64,000 nucleotides of DNA from CAKZQX01 sp034436755 (GCA_034436755.1 DAOTVB010000157.1:62001-126000); one strand, 5' to 3'; counted from the first letter of the stretch, positions 7,904 through 16,619 are shown. The notes: generated from the letters alone by a model not told the origin. Numbers and translations are program-made.

Positions 7904-9451
7904 TTAGCCCGGTCCTTCTGCTTCCCACTCACTGATCATCTGGCGCGCGAGTGCCAGCGCTTCATCCGGCGTGTTGATCTCACCCGCCGCCTGTGCCGTC
8001 TGGATCTCCTCCAGCAGGGTGCCGACCAGTCTTCCCGGTGCAATGCCCAGGTGCTGCATCAGGTCGTGCCCGCTCACCAGCGGACGGCTGCGCTCCGGCG
8101 GTTGTCCCCAGCAGGTATCCAGCAGTTCGTCCGTCCAGGCCAGATGGTGCCGCCAGTCGTCCGGGTCGAGCAACGGCCCGCGCGTTGCCATATGATCCGC
8201 CAGGTTGTGCAGCAGCAGATCGGGGCCGGCTGCACCCGTATCGCGCAGAAAGCGGGCAATGGCGCGGCGTGTCACCCCCGGCGTGTTCCGCAGTTGCCCA
8301 GGGCGCATATGCTCCCGCACTACCAGCGCAACATAGGCCACCGCCTGCCGGCTCAGGCGCAGCCGCTGGGCCACCGCCTGCGCGATTTCGGCTCCAATAT
8401 CCTGATGTCCATAGAATGAAATTCCGCCCTCCGGTTTGAGCTGCTTTGTCTGCGGCTTGGCATTGTCGTGCAGCAGTGTTGCCAGCTTGAGCAGCGCTAC
8501 CCGTGAGCCACCGCTCCCCGGCGGGTCAGCCAGATGTTCCCGCAATCGCTCACGGTAGGCCAGGTTGCGCGGCAGGTCCGGGTGGGTCTGCACCGCCACC
8601 GGCAGTGATGGGGTAAGGTGTGGATGCAGTCCGACCACCGGCTCCAACCCGGCGAGCAGCCACTCCAGGGCGACGACAGCCTCGAGCGTGTGGGCCAGCA
8701 CCGGCAGAAAGTGAACGCCCGGCTGGTCACATGCCCGCGCCGGCTCCAGCTCGGGGAAGATCCGCGTCAGGACACGGGTATCGTCCAGGTAGCGCAGCCA
8801 GGGCGCAGCATTGGGCAGATGCAGCAACTTGAGCAGTTCATCGCGGACTCGTTCGGCGGCCGGCTGGGTGATGTGCCGGGCATACTGCCGGATCGCCTGG
8901 TCTAACTCCGGAGTGACGGCAAATCCCAGCACCGCACCAAAGCGCACTGCTCGCAGGATGCGTAGCGGGTCGTTCGGCAGACTCATCGGGCTGCATGGGC
9001 GCAACCGATGCGCGGCGATATCCGGCAGGCCTCCGCAGGGATCGATAAACGCTGGAGACTGGTCGGCCTGATCGGACACCGGCAGCGGTAGCGCCAGCGC
9101 ATTGATGGTAAAGTCGCGCAGGCGCAGATCTTCCTCCAGGGTGGGTGCTTGCAACTGCACCAGATCCAGCACCAGTCGGGGTGTGGTTGCGGGATCAGCC
9201 GGCCGTGTCACGACGCGCCCGGCGCCCCGCTCATCCTTGAGTGTCACAAATGCCGCGTTGATTTCGTTGGCAAACTGGCGGGCCAGTTCCAGGCCGTTGG
9301 CATCAACCGCCACATCCAGGTCGTGGGGCACCAGGCCGAGCGCCAGATCGCGGGCCGCGCCGCCCACCAGCCAGGCTGAGATATTACGTGCCGCACAGAA
9401 GGCGGCCAGCTTCTGTAGCAGGGTTGCCAGGTTGTCGGGAAGTGATAGCAT
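7904..9451 (-). CDS. CCA tRNA nucleotidyltransferase-like protein with HD domain
   Basis: A 515-residue class II nucleotidyltransferase. The head domain has LVGGAARDLALG and the catalytic DLDVAVD (DxD), followed by an RNA-binding core (DFTINALALPL, DPLRILRAVRFGAVLGF). A C-terminal HD phosphohydrolase motif appears at LLHDNAKP, with a later REHMRPGQL helix. The family adds or repairs the 3' CCA of tRNA, and the HD domain may remove 2',3'-cyclic phosphates. The start codon has no clear ribosome site because a heptamer array begins 8 nt upstream. A poly(A) polymerase role is less likely but not excluded. Confidence 0.85.
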   Translation of the reverse strand: MLSLPDNLATLLQKLAAFCAARNISAWLVGGAARDLALGLVPHDLDVAVDANGLELARQFANEINAAFVTLKDERGAGRVVTRPADPATTPRLVLDLVQLQAPTLEEDLRLRDFTINALALPLPVSDQADQSPAFIDPCGGLPDIAAHRLRPCSPMSLPNDPLRILRAVRFGAVLGFAVTPELDQAIRQYARHITQPAAERVRDELLKLLHLPNAAPWLRYLDDTRVLTRIFPELEPARACDQPGVHFLPVLAHTLEAVVALEWLLAGLEPVVGLHPHLTPSLPVAVQTHPDLPRNLAYRERLREHLADPPGSGGSRVALLKLATLLHDNAKPQTKQLKPEGGISFYGHQDIGAEIAQAVAQRLRLSRQAVAYVALVVREHMRPGQLRNTPGVTRRAIARFLRDTGAAGPDLLLHNLADHMATRGPLLDPDDWRHHLAWTDELLDTCWGQPPERSRPLVSGHDLMQHLGIAPGRLVGTLLEEIQTAQAAGEINTPDEALALARQMISEWEAEGPG

Positions 9452-9458
9452 TTTGGTC

Positions 9459-9520
9459 GTCCGTAGTCCGTAAGCCGAAGTCCGAAGTCCGTAAGCCGTT
9501 GTCCGAAGTCTGTAGTCCGA
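9459..9520. repeat. Heptamer array abutting the CCA-transferase start
   Basis: A degenerate period-7 array of units such as GTCCGTA, AGCCGAA, GTCCGAA and AGCCGTT, about nine units. It starts 8 nt upstream of the start codon of the minus-strand gene and occupies the place of its ribosome-binding site. The rest of 9521-9770 holds no gene. Confidence 0.85.
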
Positions 9521-9770
9521 TTTTCATGATACCACCTGGCGCGAAGTGGTGCAGAGTTTGTTCTCGGTTCTCGGTTCTTCTTGCTTGTTCTAGCTTTTTG
9601 CTAACATTGATTTTGTGTAAATTTTGTTATCATGAGAAGGTGATAATGTGACAGGTGGCCGGTGACAGGTAAGAGAGTGCGTGGATGAGGGCGTAACGCA
9701 CCTGCCTGCCTGGAAATGCCGGTGCAAACCCTGTCTACAGAGTGGGTAGCAATTTGTACAGGAGATCGAC

Positions 9771-10178
9771 ATGACTCAGCAGAAGGTTGTGAAGTCGGAT
9801 CAGGAGTGGCGCGAGCAGTTGACGCCGGAGCAGTACCGGGTGGCGCGCAAGAAGGGCACCGAGCGCCCCTTTACGGGTGAGTATGCCGACACCAAACAGC
9901 CGGGTGTCTACAAGTGCGTCTGCTGCGGGAATCCGCTCTTTAGCTCCGAAACCAAGTTTGATTCCGGCACGGGTTGGCCCAGTTTCTATGCCCCGATTGC
10001 ACCGGATGCGGTCGAGACCGAGGTGGATTTTAGCCTGTTTATGCGCCGCACCGAGGTACTCTGCAGTGTGTGTGATGCCCATCTCGGCCATGTCTTCGAC
10101 GATGGCCCCGCGCCGACCGGCCAGCGTTACTGCATGAACTCGGCCTCGCTGAAGTTGGACACGTCGGCGCAGGAGTAG
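9771..10178 (+). CDS. msrB: Peptide-methionine (R)-S-oxide reductase
   Basis: This 135-residue repair enzyme reduces the R-epimer of methionine sulfoxide in oxidised proteins, with thioredoxin as usual electron donor. Two zinc CxxC pairs are visible (CVCCGNP and CSVCDAH), together with FDSGTGWPSF, GHVFDDGP and the catalytic Cys121 in RYCMNS. Length is normal for a stand-alone MsrB. AGGAG lies about 8 nt before the ATG. The gene is convergent with treS-mak; a heptamer array begins about 5 nt after its stop. Confidence 0.96.
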   Translation: MTQQKVVKSDQEWREQLTPEQYRVARKKGTERPFTGEYADTKQPGVYKCVCCGNPLFSSETKFDSGTGWPSFYAPIAPDAVETEVDFSLFMRRTEVLCSVCDAHLGHVFDDGPAPTGQRYCMNSASLKLDTSAQE

Positions 10179-10183
10179 TAGTA

Positions 10184-10231
10184 AAGAACAAAGAACAGAA
10201 GAGCAGAGAACAAAAGAACGAAAACCGCTGT
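10184..10231. repeat. Heptamer array after msrB
   Basis: Degenerate period-7 units AAGAACA, AAGAACA, GAAGAGC, AGAGAAC directly downstream of the msrB stop. Confidence 0.75.
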
Positions 10232-10279
10232 CAGAGACTGTCTGAAAAGGGTGTGTCATGGGGATACGGCCCCGGCGCG

Positions 10280-10332
10280 GGAGTCCCGGCTTCAGCCGGT
10301 GTGCGGCCGGAACCGGCTGAAGCCGGGACTCC
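10280..10332. repeat. Compact REP-like hairpin
   Basis: Perfect 21-bp inverted arms at 10280-10300 and 10312-10332, built on GGAGTCCCGGCTTCAGCCGG, around an 11-nt loop. This is the shortest copy of the family in the window, and it lies between convergent msrB and treS-mak. Confidence 0.9.
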
Positions 10333-10408
10333 GGGGGCGCTGTCCGGTGGATCAGGGCAACCATCAGGATGCCTGACCGACGCAACCCACCGTTTCAGAC
10401 AGCCTCTC

Positions 10409-10442
10409 AGATCTGACAGATCTCCGCAGAGCTGTCAGGTCT
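10409..10442. terminator. Convergent-gene hairpin (AGACCTGACAG family)
   Basis: Arms AGATCTGACAG (10409-10419) and CTGTCAGGTCT (10432-10442) form an 11-bp stem with one G-U pair. The right arm overlaps the last bases of treS-mak. Similar hairpins lie between the convergent pairs at 54.86 and 62.15 kb. Confidence 0.6.
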
Positions 10443-13400
10443 CTCTTTGCAAAAAGTAGAGCAGATCCCGCAGTGGGATTGCCACCCAGTCGGGACGGTT
10501 GGTTAGCTCGTACTCCAGTTCGTACATACCCCGCTCAAGCAGGAAAATCTTGAGTAACCGGCTCATCTCCGCGGTTGTCCGGGGCAGCAGGGAGTTGCCG
10601 TCGGCCAGTGCGCAGTAGCGCTGCAGGAAGGCGACACTCACCCAGTGCTGCCAGTAGCGCACCCACGCTTCTCCATCTTCCAGATGCTGCCCCGCTTTAC
10701 GCCTTTTGGCAAGGGCTACATGCGCCGCGTAGTGAAATGAGCGCAGCATGCCGGCAACATCGCGCAGCGGGGAACGCTTGAGCCGCCGCTCAAAAAGTGG
10801 TCGCTGCGGTTCGCCCTCGAAGTCAATAATTGTAAAGTCCTGGTCGGCACACAGCACCTGCTTCAGATGGTAGTTGTTATGGCAGCGGATGCGCATCCCG
10901 GTGAAGGTGCGCTCCAGGATCGTATGAAACTCATCGATCAATACGGCCTTCTGTTCGAGTAGCCGCCGGGCATCCTCCTGCAGATCATTGGGGAGGGTAG
11001 GTCGTCGTCGCCGCAGGTTATCCAGCACATTCAGGCTCAAGGCGCGGGCCGTTTGATAAACCGAGCGCTGGTAGAACGAATTGAACGGCTCCGGCGCAAA
11101 GCTGGGGTTGTCGGGGTCCGCTGCCAGTGTATGGTGCAGGTCGGCGGTGCGCTGCCCCAGTAATTGCGCCTTCGTCAGCATGTCACCGATCAGTTCATGC
11201 GCCAGGGCCGGCAGTTCCTGATCGGTCTGCTCCAGCAGGGTAGTCAGCGCACCAGGAACTGCCGGCCGCTCGGCAGCCGTTGCCGCGACACGCTCAAAAT
11301 AGCCGTGCAGATCTTCCAGAAAGTCATGCCAGGCGTCGCCCTGATTGCCCATAAACTGCTGCAAAATTGCCAGCGTCATCGGCGGGGTGCGGCGGCGCTG
11401 GTAGGTCAGGTCACCGGCGATGGCGGGGCTATGCGCAAACCCCTGCTCGGTCAAGAATTGTCCCAGTTCCAGATCGGGGTTAGTGCCCTCGTCAATGCGG
11501 CGAAACAGCTTCAGCACCGCATGCTCATCATAGGCAGCGGCGGTATTGGCATGCTTCCGCTGGAGAATGCGCAAGTTGCGTACATTCTCAACAATGTGCT
11601 GGATCGATGCAAGTACCGGGGTAGGCGTTCCCGTCAGCACTCCGGCGGTTCCCAATAAACGCTGCTGGTGGGAGATCCTGGTGACCAGCGCCTGGTTAAA
11701 GCGCAGATCCCAGATCGCATCATACAGAATACTCGGCTCTGCCGGATCGTCCTGATCATCCGGATCGTTTTCTTCAATCTCGGCGATGATCGCGTTGGCG
11801 AACCGCTCCCGGACATATCGGGCCGTCTCGCCGCGTGTGCAGGTCAGCGGGAGCGTGTAGGTCTCCGGGTCGGCATCGCTATACTCCACCCGGATCAGGC
11901 AGATGTAGAGCGTGGGCGCTTCGTTTGAAACAGTGATTACTTCCTGGATCGTCATCGACAGAATGGTCTGGTGCCAGCCGGTAAACCAGGGCTGCGTCCG
12001 AAAGTAATCCGGTAAGATCGCCTCCAGGTCGGCGCGGGCGTTGCGCCAGACCAGATCTTCCCAGGAGTCGGCCACCCGCAGCCGGGGGATCGGTCGCTCG
12101 GTCGCTCCCGGCGGCAGAACAGCGCGATCATTCCCGGCCGGCTCCAGGGCGAACCAGTGGAAGCTGTGTGGCCCCAGGGTCAACAGGTAGGGCAGTTCGC
12201 CGATGGTAGGAAAGGGCGTGCGCCCAAACAGTTCAAACGGCACCTGTCCCGCGTAGTCCCGCAGATCCAGTTCAACATACTGCGTAAAGCGCGACAGGTT
12301 CGCAACAATCAGGATGACCTCATCTTGATAGCGGCGGATAAAGGCCAGAATCTTGCGATTCTCCGGGTGCAGCAATTCGATACTGCCCCGACCAAAGGCT
12401 TTGTAGCGCTTGCGCATCCCGATCATCTGTTGCAGCCAGCAGAGCAGCGAGTGCGGGTTGACCTGCTGTGCCTCTACATGCAGCGTCTCGTGGTGATACT
12501 CGTGATCGACAATCAGCGGCAGGTAGAGCTGCTGTGGGTGCGCCCGCGAGAAGCCGGCGTTGCGGTCGGCATTCCACTGCATGGGCGTGCGGACACCGTC
12601 CCGATCGCCCAGGTAAATATTGTCGCCCATACCGATCTCATCGCCATAGTAGATCACCGGCGTGCCGGGAAAGGCAAACAGCAGGCTGTGTAGCAGTTCG
12701 ATGCGGCGGCGGTGATTGCTCAACAGCGGGGCCAGCCGTCGCCGAATGCCCAGGTTGACGCGCGCCGCCGGATCATGCGCAAACGCCTGGTACATGTAGA
12801 GGCGCTCCTCTTCCGTCACCATCTCCAGCGTCAGCTCATCGTGGTTGCGCAGAAAGACCGCCCACTGGCAGTTATCCGGGATTTCCGGCGTTTGCGCCAG
12901 AATATCCACAATTGGGAAGCGGGTCTCCTGCCGCACGCCCATAAACAGGCGCGGCATCAGCGGGAAGTGAAAGGCCATATGGCACTCGTCGCCCGCGCCA
13001 AAGTAGGCCACCGCGTCTTCCGGCCACTGATTGGCCTCAGCCAGGAACATGCGCTCCGCGAAGCGCTCGTCTACATGGCGGCGCAACTGCTTGAGGATCG
13101 CGTGTGTTTCCGGCAGGTTTTCGCAGTTGGTGTTCGTGGCTTCGGCCAGGTAGGGCACGGCATCCAGCCGAATGCCATCCACCCCCAGCTTGAGCCAGAA
13201 CTCCATGACCCCCGCCATGGCCTCCAGCACGCGCGGGTTGGCATAGTTGAGATCGGGTTGGTGGTGGTAGAAGCGATGCCAGTAGTACGTCTGGGCCACC
13301 GCATCCCAACTCCAGTTGGAGTTTTCAAAGTCCTGAAAGATCACCCGCGCCTCCGCATACTGCTCGCCGGTATCACTCCAGACATAGAAGTTACGCGCTT

Positions 13401-13806
13401 CGCTGCCGGGGGCGGCGCGGCGGGCGCGCTGAAACCAGGGATGCTGGTCGGAGGTATGGTTGAGCACCAGCTCGGTAATCACCCGTAGCCCGCGCTGATG
13501 GGCGGCATCCAGGAAATGCCGGAAATCCTCCAGCGTGCCATAGTCGGGATGGATGCCGGTGTAGTCAGAGATATCATAGCCGTCGTCTTTGAGCGGTGAT
13601 GGGTAGAAGGGCAGCAGCCAGATCGCCGTGATCCCCAGATGATACAGATAATCCAGCTTTTCCGTCAGGCCGCAGAAATCACCGATGCCATCCTCGTTGC
13701 TATCGTGAAAGGCGCGGACATGGACCTCGTAGATAATTGCATCTTTGTACCAGTGACCATCCCGCCCGGTTCCGGCGGCACTTCTACCTATCCTGGATAA
13801 CGTCAT
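10435..13806 (-). CDS. treS: Trehalose synthase fused to maltokinase-type domain
   Basis: A 1123-residue fusion. The N-terminal GH13 domain (about 1-560) interconverts maltose and trehalose. Nucleophile D215 (GIRLDAVPY), acid/base E257 (FLAEANQW) and D323 (FLRNHDEL) are all present. The C-terminal part (about 580-1123) is maltokinase-like, which in the family makes maltose-1-phosphate for GlgE. It keeps TIIDFEGEPQRPL and RSPLRDVAGMLRSFHYAAH, but the catalytic loop reads RCHNNYHLKQVL where relatives have HGDxHLGQ, with N978 at the Asp position. The kinase activity is therefore doubtful while the TreS half looks intact. GAGG lies 7 nt before the ATG. TreY at 55-58 kb belongs to the same pathway. 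Confidence 0.94.
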   Translation of the reverse strand: MTLSRIGRSAAGTGRDGHWYKDAIIYEVHVRAFHDSNEDGIGDFCGLTEKLDYLYHLGITAIWLLPFYPSPLKDDGYDISDYTGIHPDYGTLEDFRHFLDAAHQRGLRVITELVLNHTSDQHPWFQRARRAAPGSEARNFYVWSDTGEQYAEARVIFQDFENSNWSWDAVAQTYYWHRFYHHQPDLNYANPRVLEAMAGVMEFWLKLGVDGIRLDAVPYLAEATNTNCENLPETHAILKQLRRHVDERFAERMFLAEANQWPEDAVAYFGAGDECHMAFHFPLMPRLFMGVRQETRFPIVDILAQTPEIPDNCQWAVFLRNHDELTLEMVTEEERLYMYQAFAHDPAARVNLGIRRRLAPLLSNHRRRIELLHSLLFAFPGTPVIYYGDEIGMGDNIYLGDRDGVRTPMQWNADRNAGFSRAHPQQLYLPLIVDHEYHHETLHVEAQQVNPHSLLCWLQQMIGMRKRYKAFGRGSIELLHPENRKILAFIRRYQDEVILIVANLSRFTQYVELDLRDYAGQVPFELFGRTPFPTIGELPYLLTLGPHSFHWFALEPAGNDRAVLPPGATERPIPRLRVADSWEDLVWRNARADLEAILPDYFRTQPWFTGWHQTILSMTIQEVITVSNEAPTLYICLIRVEYSDADPETYTLPLTCTRGETARYVRERFANAIIAEIEENDPDDQDDPAEPSILYDAIWDLRFNQALVTRISHQQRLLGTAGVLTGTPTPVLASIQHIVENVRNLRILQRKHANTAAAYDEHAVLKLFRRIDEGTNPDLELGQFLTEQGFAHSPAIAGDLTYQRRRTPPMTLAILQQFMGNQGDAWHDFLEDLHGYFERVAATAAERPAVPGALTTLLEQTDQELPALAHELIGDMLTKAQLLGQRTADLHHTLAADPDNPSFAPEPFNSFYQRSVYQTARALSLNVLDNLRRRRPTLPNDLQEDARRLLEQKAVLIDEFHTILERTFTGMRIRCHNNYHLKQVLCADQDFTIIDFEGEPQRPLFERRLKRSPLRDVAGMLRSFHYAAHVALAKRRKAGQHLEDGEAWVRYWQHWVSVAFLQRYCALADGNSLLPRTTAEMSRLLKIFLLERGMYELEYELTNRPDWVAIPLRDLLYFLQRET

Positions 13807-13824
13807 TGTTCAACCTCGCTGTAA

Positions 13825-13860
13825 GCAAAGAACAAAGGAACAGAGAACAAAGAACAAAAA
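13825..13860. repeat. Heptamer array upstream of treS-mak
   Basis: Degenerate period-7 units GAACAAA, GGAACAG, AGAACAA, AGAACAA, just upstream of the ribosome site. Confidence 0.7.
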
Positions 13861-13879
13861 GACCATATTAACGTAGGTG

Positions 13880-14196
13880 CGGCTTGATGACGTTTGAACA
13901 TTAAATCCGGAGATCACTGTCCTGGAGTCCCGGCTTATGAACATTGAACATTAAATCCGGAGATCACTGGACCGGAGTCCCGGCTTCAGCCGGATCAGGC
14001 TTTCCTGGCAGTAGGCCACTGTTCCGGCAGGCATTCAACCGGCTAAAGCCGGGACTCCCGGTCATTCATATCCGGACTATTTCTCAAAGCCGTCGTAGGG
14101 TGCATTCGATGCACCGTTCTTCTATGGGAGCACCAGCAGTTTCGTGCTTTTCGCGCATGTCGTGTTGTTTGTGGTCCAAACACCCATCGCGTAAGC
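13880..14196. repeat. REP-like palindrome plus other repeat fragments
   Basis: A REP-like core spans 13974-14057 with outer CCGGAGATCACTG / CATATCCGGACTA words. It is followed by two copies of the GGTGCATTCGATGCACC hairpin motif (about 14095-14125 and 14200-14225) and, at about 14148-14195, a right-half fragment of the family 1 inverted-repeat element (TTTCGCGCATGTCGTG). No gene is seen in 13807-14362. Confidence 0.75.
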
Positions 14197-14296
14197 CGTA
14201 GGGTGCCTTCGATGCACCGTTCTGCTGCCGCACACCATATCCGGACTATTTTTCAAAGTTCGTGTATCCGCACACCTGTACTTATTCCCAGAGGTG

Positions 14297-14340
14297 GGGT
14301 GTGTAGCCGCATCCGTGTGGTACAGGCACGGCTACACCCA
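14297..14340 (-). terminator. Possible terminator of the small hypothetical gene
   Basis: GTGTAGCCG and CGGCTACAC form an inverted repeat within a longer imperfect stem just downstream of the minus-strand stop codon. No U-tract is seen. Confidence 0.4.
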
Positions 14341-14362
14341 GATACTCAACCTTGAAATAGCC

Positions 14363-14875
14363 CTACATTTTCGAGAGGATGCTTGACAGGTTGACTCCGG
14401 AGCTACTTTTGCCCGACTTGTTGCCCAGCACCCGGCTGGCCAGGTAGGCCGCGCCACCCGCCAGAGCTTTTCGGCCCATGCTGGAGTTGAGCGGGGAGTC
14501 CTTGCCCAGGATCTGGTCAAGCAGGTCCGGGTCTTTCTGCTCGGCGCGGCGGGCCATGCGCCCGACGTTGCGCGGCTGCGCGGCCTCGTCATCGTTGTTG
14601 AACTGGTAGCCGTCATAGGGCCGGTTGGGGTCATTATTGGCATTGAGGAACGAACCGGCCAGCGACTTGAGCGTATCAATCGGCAGCCCCTGAAAGGCCT
14701 GGTCGTTCGCTTCGTCGGCCTCCGCGTCCGAGGCGTGGCGCATAATCTCGCGGTAGCGGCTTGCGGCCTCCTCGTCCGAGATGCTGTCGGGGTTGTCCTG
14801 GTAGCGCTGGATAAAGTCGGCATACTCTTGCCGGCGCTCGGGGTGCTGCTGAAAAAACTGCTCTAGCAGGCTCAT
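14363..14875 (-). CDS. Hypothetical acidic protein, 170 residues
   Basis: No family is recognised. The protein begins MSLLEQFFQQHPERRQEYADFIQRYQ, a charged helical segment that continues to about residue 60. Then comes a low-complexity Asn/Asp stretch (NANNDPNRPYDGYQFNNDDE) and a Gly/Ser/Lys-rich C terminus with a short hydrophobic AGGAAYLASRVLG. The start at 14875 is chosen because AAGGAGG lies 10 nt upstream; a longer frame to 14983 lacks such a site. No signal peptide is seen. The gene stands alone between repeat-filled gaps. Confidence 0.7.
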   Translation of the reverse strand: MSLLEQFFQQHPERRQEYADFIQRYQDNPDSISDEEAASRYREIMRHASDAEADEANDQAFQGLPIDTLKSLAGSFLNANNDPNRPYDGYQFNNDDEAAQPRNVGRMARRAEQKDPDLLDQILGKDSPLNSSMGRKALAGGAAYLASRVLGNKSGKSSSGVNLSSILSKM

Positions 14876-14967
14876 ATTCTCGTGTCCTCCTTGGTAATGC
14901 TGCCTGATCAGGCCATGCTTACATCGTGTAGTGTGCGCTAGATGCGTATAGCAAGGAGTGTGCCAGT

Positions 14968-15062
14968 TTTTTATTAAGAACAAAGAACTGAAGAACAGAG
15001 AACAAAGGAGCGCAGAACGCAGAGCGCAGAGCGCAGAACGCAGAGCGGGGAGCGGGGAGCGG
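14968..15062. repeat. Heptamer array (AAGAACA to CGCAGAG to CGGGGAG)
   Basis: A period-7 array whose unit drifts along its length from AAGAACA-like to CGCAGAG/CGCAGAA to CGGGGAG. It lies about 100 bp upstream of the hypothetical gene. Confidence 0.8.
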
Positions 15063-15211
15063 AGGGCCGGTTGTGGAGTGCGGGAGTCATGCTCCTGCCT
15101 GCTGCTGTCCGAGGTGGAGTGATCTACGCGCTGTCTCGATGGTAGACCTGCGTGAGAGTTGGTATAATTCTTTTGTGGTGATTCATACGGTGTATTGCAA
15201 GGCAGCCAAAC

Positions 15212-15600
15212 AGCAGCGCGCCACAGCGCCCCCCAATGTCATGCTGACCCCCTCGGCGTAGCTCAGGGCATGCTCCGGGAGGCATCTCGCCGCATAGCGA
15301 TGCGGAGTCGCCGAGGTATTCCACAGGACGTTGTGTCACAGCGTCCCCCAATGTCATGCTGACCCCCTCGGCGTAGCTCAGGGCATGCTCCGGGAGGCAT
15401 CTCGCCGCATAGCAATGTGAAATCGCCGAGACATCCCATGGCACAGCGGATCACAGCGCCCCTCATTGTCATGCTGACCCCCTCGGCGTAGCTCAGGGCA
15501 TGCTCCGGGAGGCATCTCACCGGATGACACAATGAAATCGCCATGCTGTTCCATGATGCGGCGGGCTGCAACGAAGATCGATGTCATGCTGACGATGGAA
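15212..15600. repeat. 115-bp tandem repeat, three to four copies
   Basis: The word GTCATGCTGAC recurs at 15238, 15353, 15468 and 15583, exactly 115 bp apart. Each full unit contains CTCGGCGTAGCTCAGGGCAT and GGGAGGCATCTCGCC. It matches the family of GTCATGCTGA...GCATCTC repeats common in environmental bacterial genomes. Bases 35-80 hold an inverted copy. No gene is seen in 14876-15730. Confidence 0.88.
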
Positions 15601-15730
15601 CTTCAGTGAGATGGTTCACTCCGTTCACCATGACACTGGTTTTTCAATGTACCGCGTGTGACGCATCAACCGCAATTCATAAAAAACCGTACTATTCATT
15701 ATCCAATCCTACCCACACTGGAGGACGACT

Positions 15731-16507
15731 ATGCAATTTGATCTGCGTGAAACTGACCTGGCCAAACTCAACTCGCTGACGAAGTATCCGTCCATCCCGA
15801 CCTACCACGCACTTGATCCGAAAAACGGCAGCCTGCTGGAGCAGGTGACGGCCTTCCCGGACAGCGTGATCGGCACCGAGAAGATCGACGGCACCAATGC
15901 GCGCCTGATCTTTCTCCCCGATGGGAATTATCTGCTGGGCAGCCGGGAGGAGTTGCTCTATGCCCGGGGCGACCTGATCGGCAATCCGGCGCTTGGCATC
16001 GTTGCGGCGCTGAAATCGCTGGCCGAGGCGCTGAATGGCCTGCAGGTCAATACGATCACGGTCTACTATGTCGAGGTCTATGGTGGGAAGGTGACAGCCG
16101 CCGGCAAGCAGTACACCAGCGACCGGCAGGTGTCCTATCGGCTGTTTGATATTATGCAGCTTGCCGACTATGCGCCGCTGCCGGCACAAACGCCGCAGCA
16201 GTTGTCCACCTGGCGCGAGAACGGCGGGCAGCCCTTTCTCCCGGAAGTGGAGTTGCAGGCCGCCTCCGCGCAGCACGCAGTGCCGCTGACGCCGCGCCTG
16301 TTTCAACTGGCAGGCGGCGATCTCCCGGCAGGCATTGCGGAGATGCACGGCTTCTTGCAGCAGCATCTGCCGGAGAGCCGGAGCCGGCTGGATGTGCAGG
16401 CCGGCGGTAAGCCGGAGGGGATTGTGCTGCGCGCCCCCGACCGCGCGGTGATTGCGAAAGCGCGTTTTGACGATTATACGCGCACGCTGAAGCGGTTGGG
16501 ACGTTAG
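15731..16507 (+). CDS. RNA ligase family protein (Rnl2-like)
   Basis: A 258-residue covalent nucleotidyltransferase. The lysine that would carry AMP is K51 in TEKIDGTNARL (motif I, KxDGTN). Further family signatures are the early VEVYGG stretch, EGIVLR (motif IV) and AKARFDDY (motif V). Such enzymes seal RNA ends using ATP; whether this one repairs tRNA or other nicked RNA is not shown. GGAGG lies about 8 nt before the ATG. There is no adjacent kinase/phosphatase or RtcB partner. The gene sits alone between repeat arrays. Confidence 0.88.
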   Translation: MQFDLRETDLAKLNSLTKYPSIPTYHALDPKNGSLLEQVTAFPDSVIGTEKIDGTNARLIFLPDGNYLLGSREELLYARGDLIGNPALGIVAALKSLAEALNGLQVNTITVYYVEVYGGKVTAAGKQYTSDRQVSYRLFDIMQLADYAPLPAQTPQQLSTWRENGGQPFLPEVELQAASAQHAVPLTPRLFQLAGGDLPAGIAEMHGFLQQHLPESRSRLDVQAGGKPEGIVLRAPDRAVIAKARFDDYTRTLKRLGR

Positions 16508-16553
16508 GGCGTTAGCAGGTTAGCAGGTTGGAATGTTAGCACGTTGGAACGTT
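16508..16553. repeat. Octamer array after the RNA ligase gene
   Basis: Period-8 units GTTAGCAG, GTTAGCAG, GTTGGAAT, GTTAGCAC, GTTGGAAC start directly after the stop codon. The array at 18.15 kb has the reverse-complement theme (GTTCCAAC, GTTCTAAC). Confidence 0.8.
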
Positions 16554-16619
16554 TATGAAATTGGAAAATAGTTCGGATATAGTATGTGGTCGCAGGTTCC
16601 TCCAGAACGCGTTCCAGTC

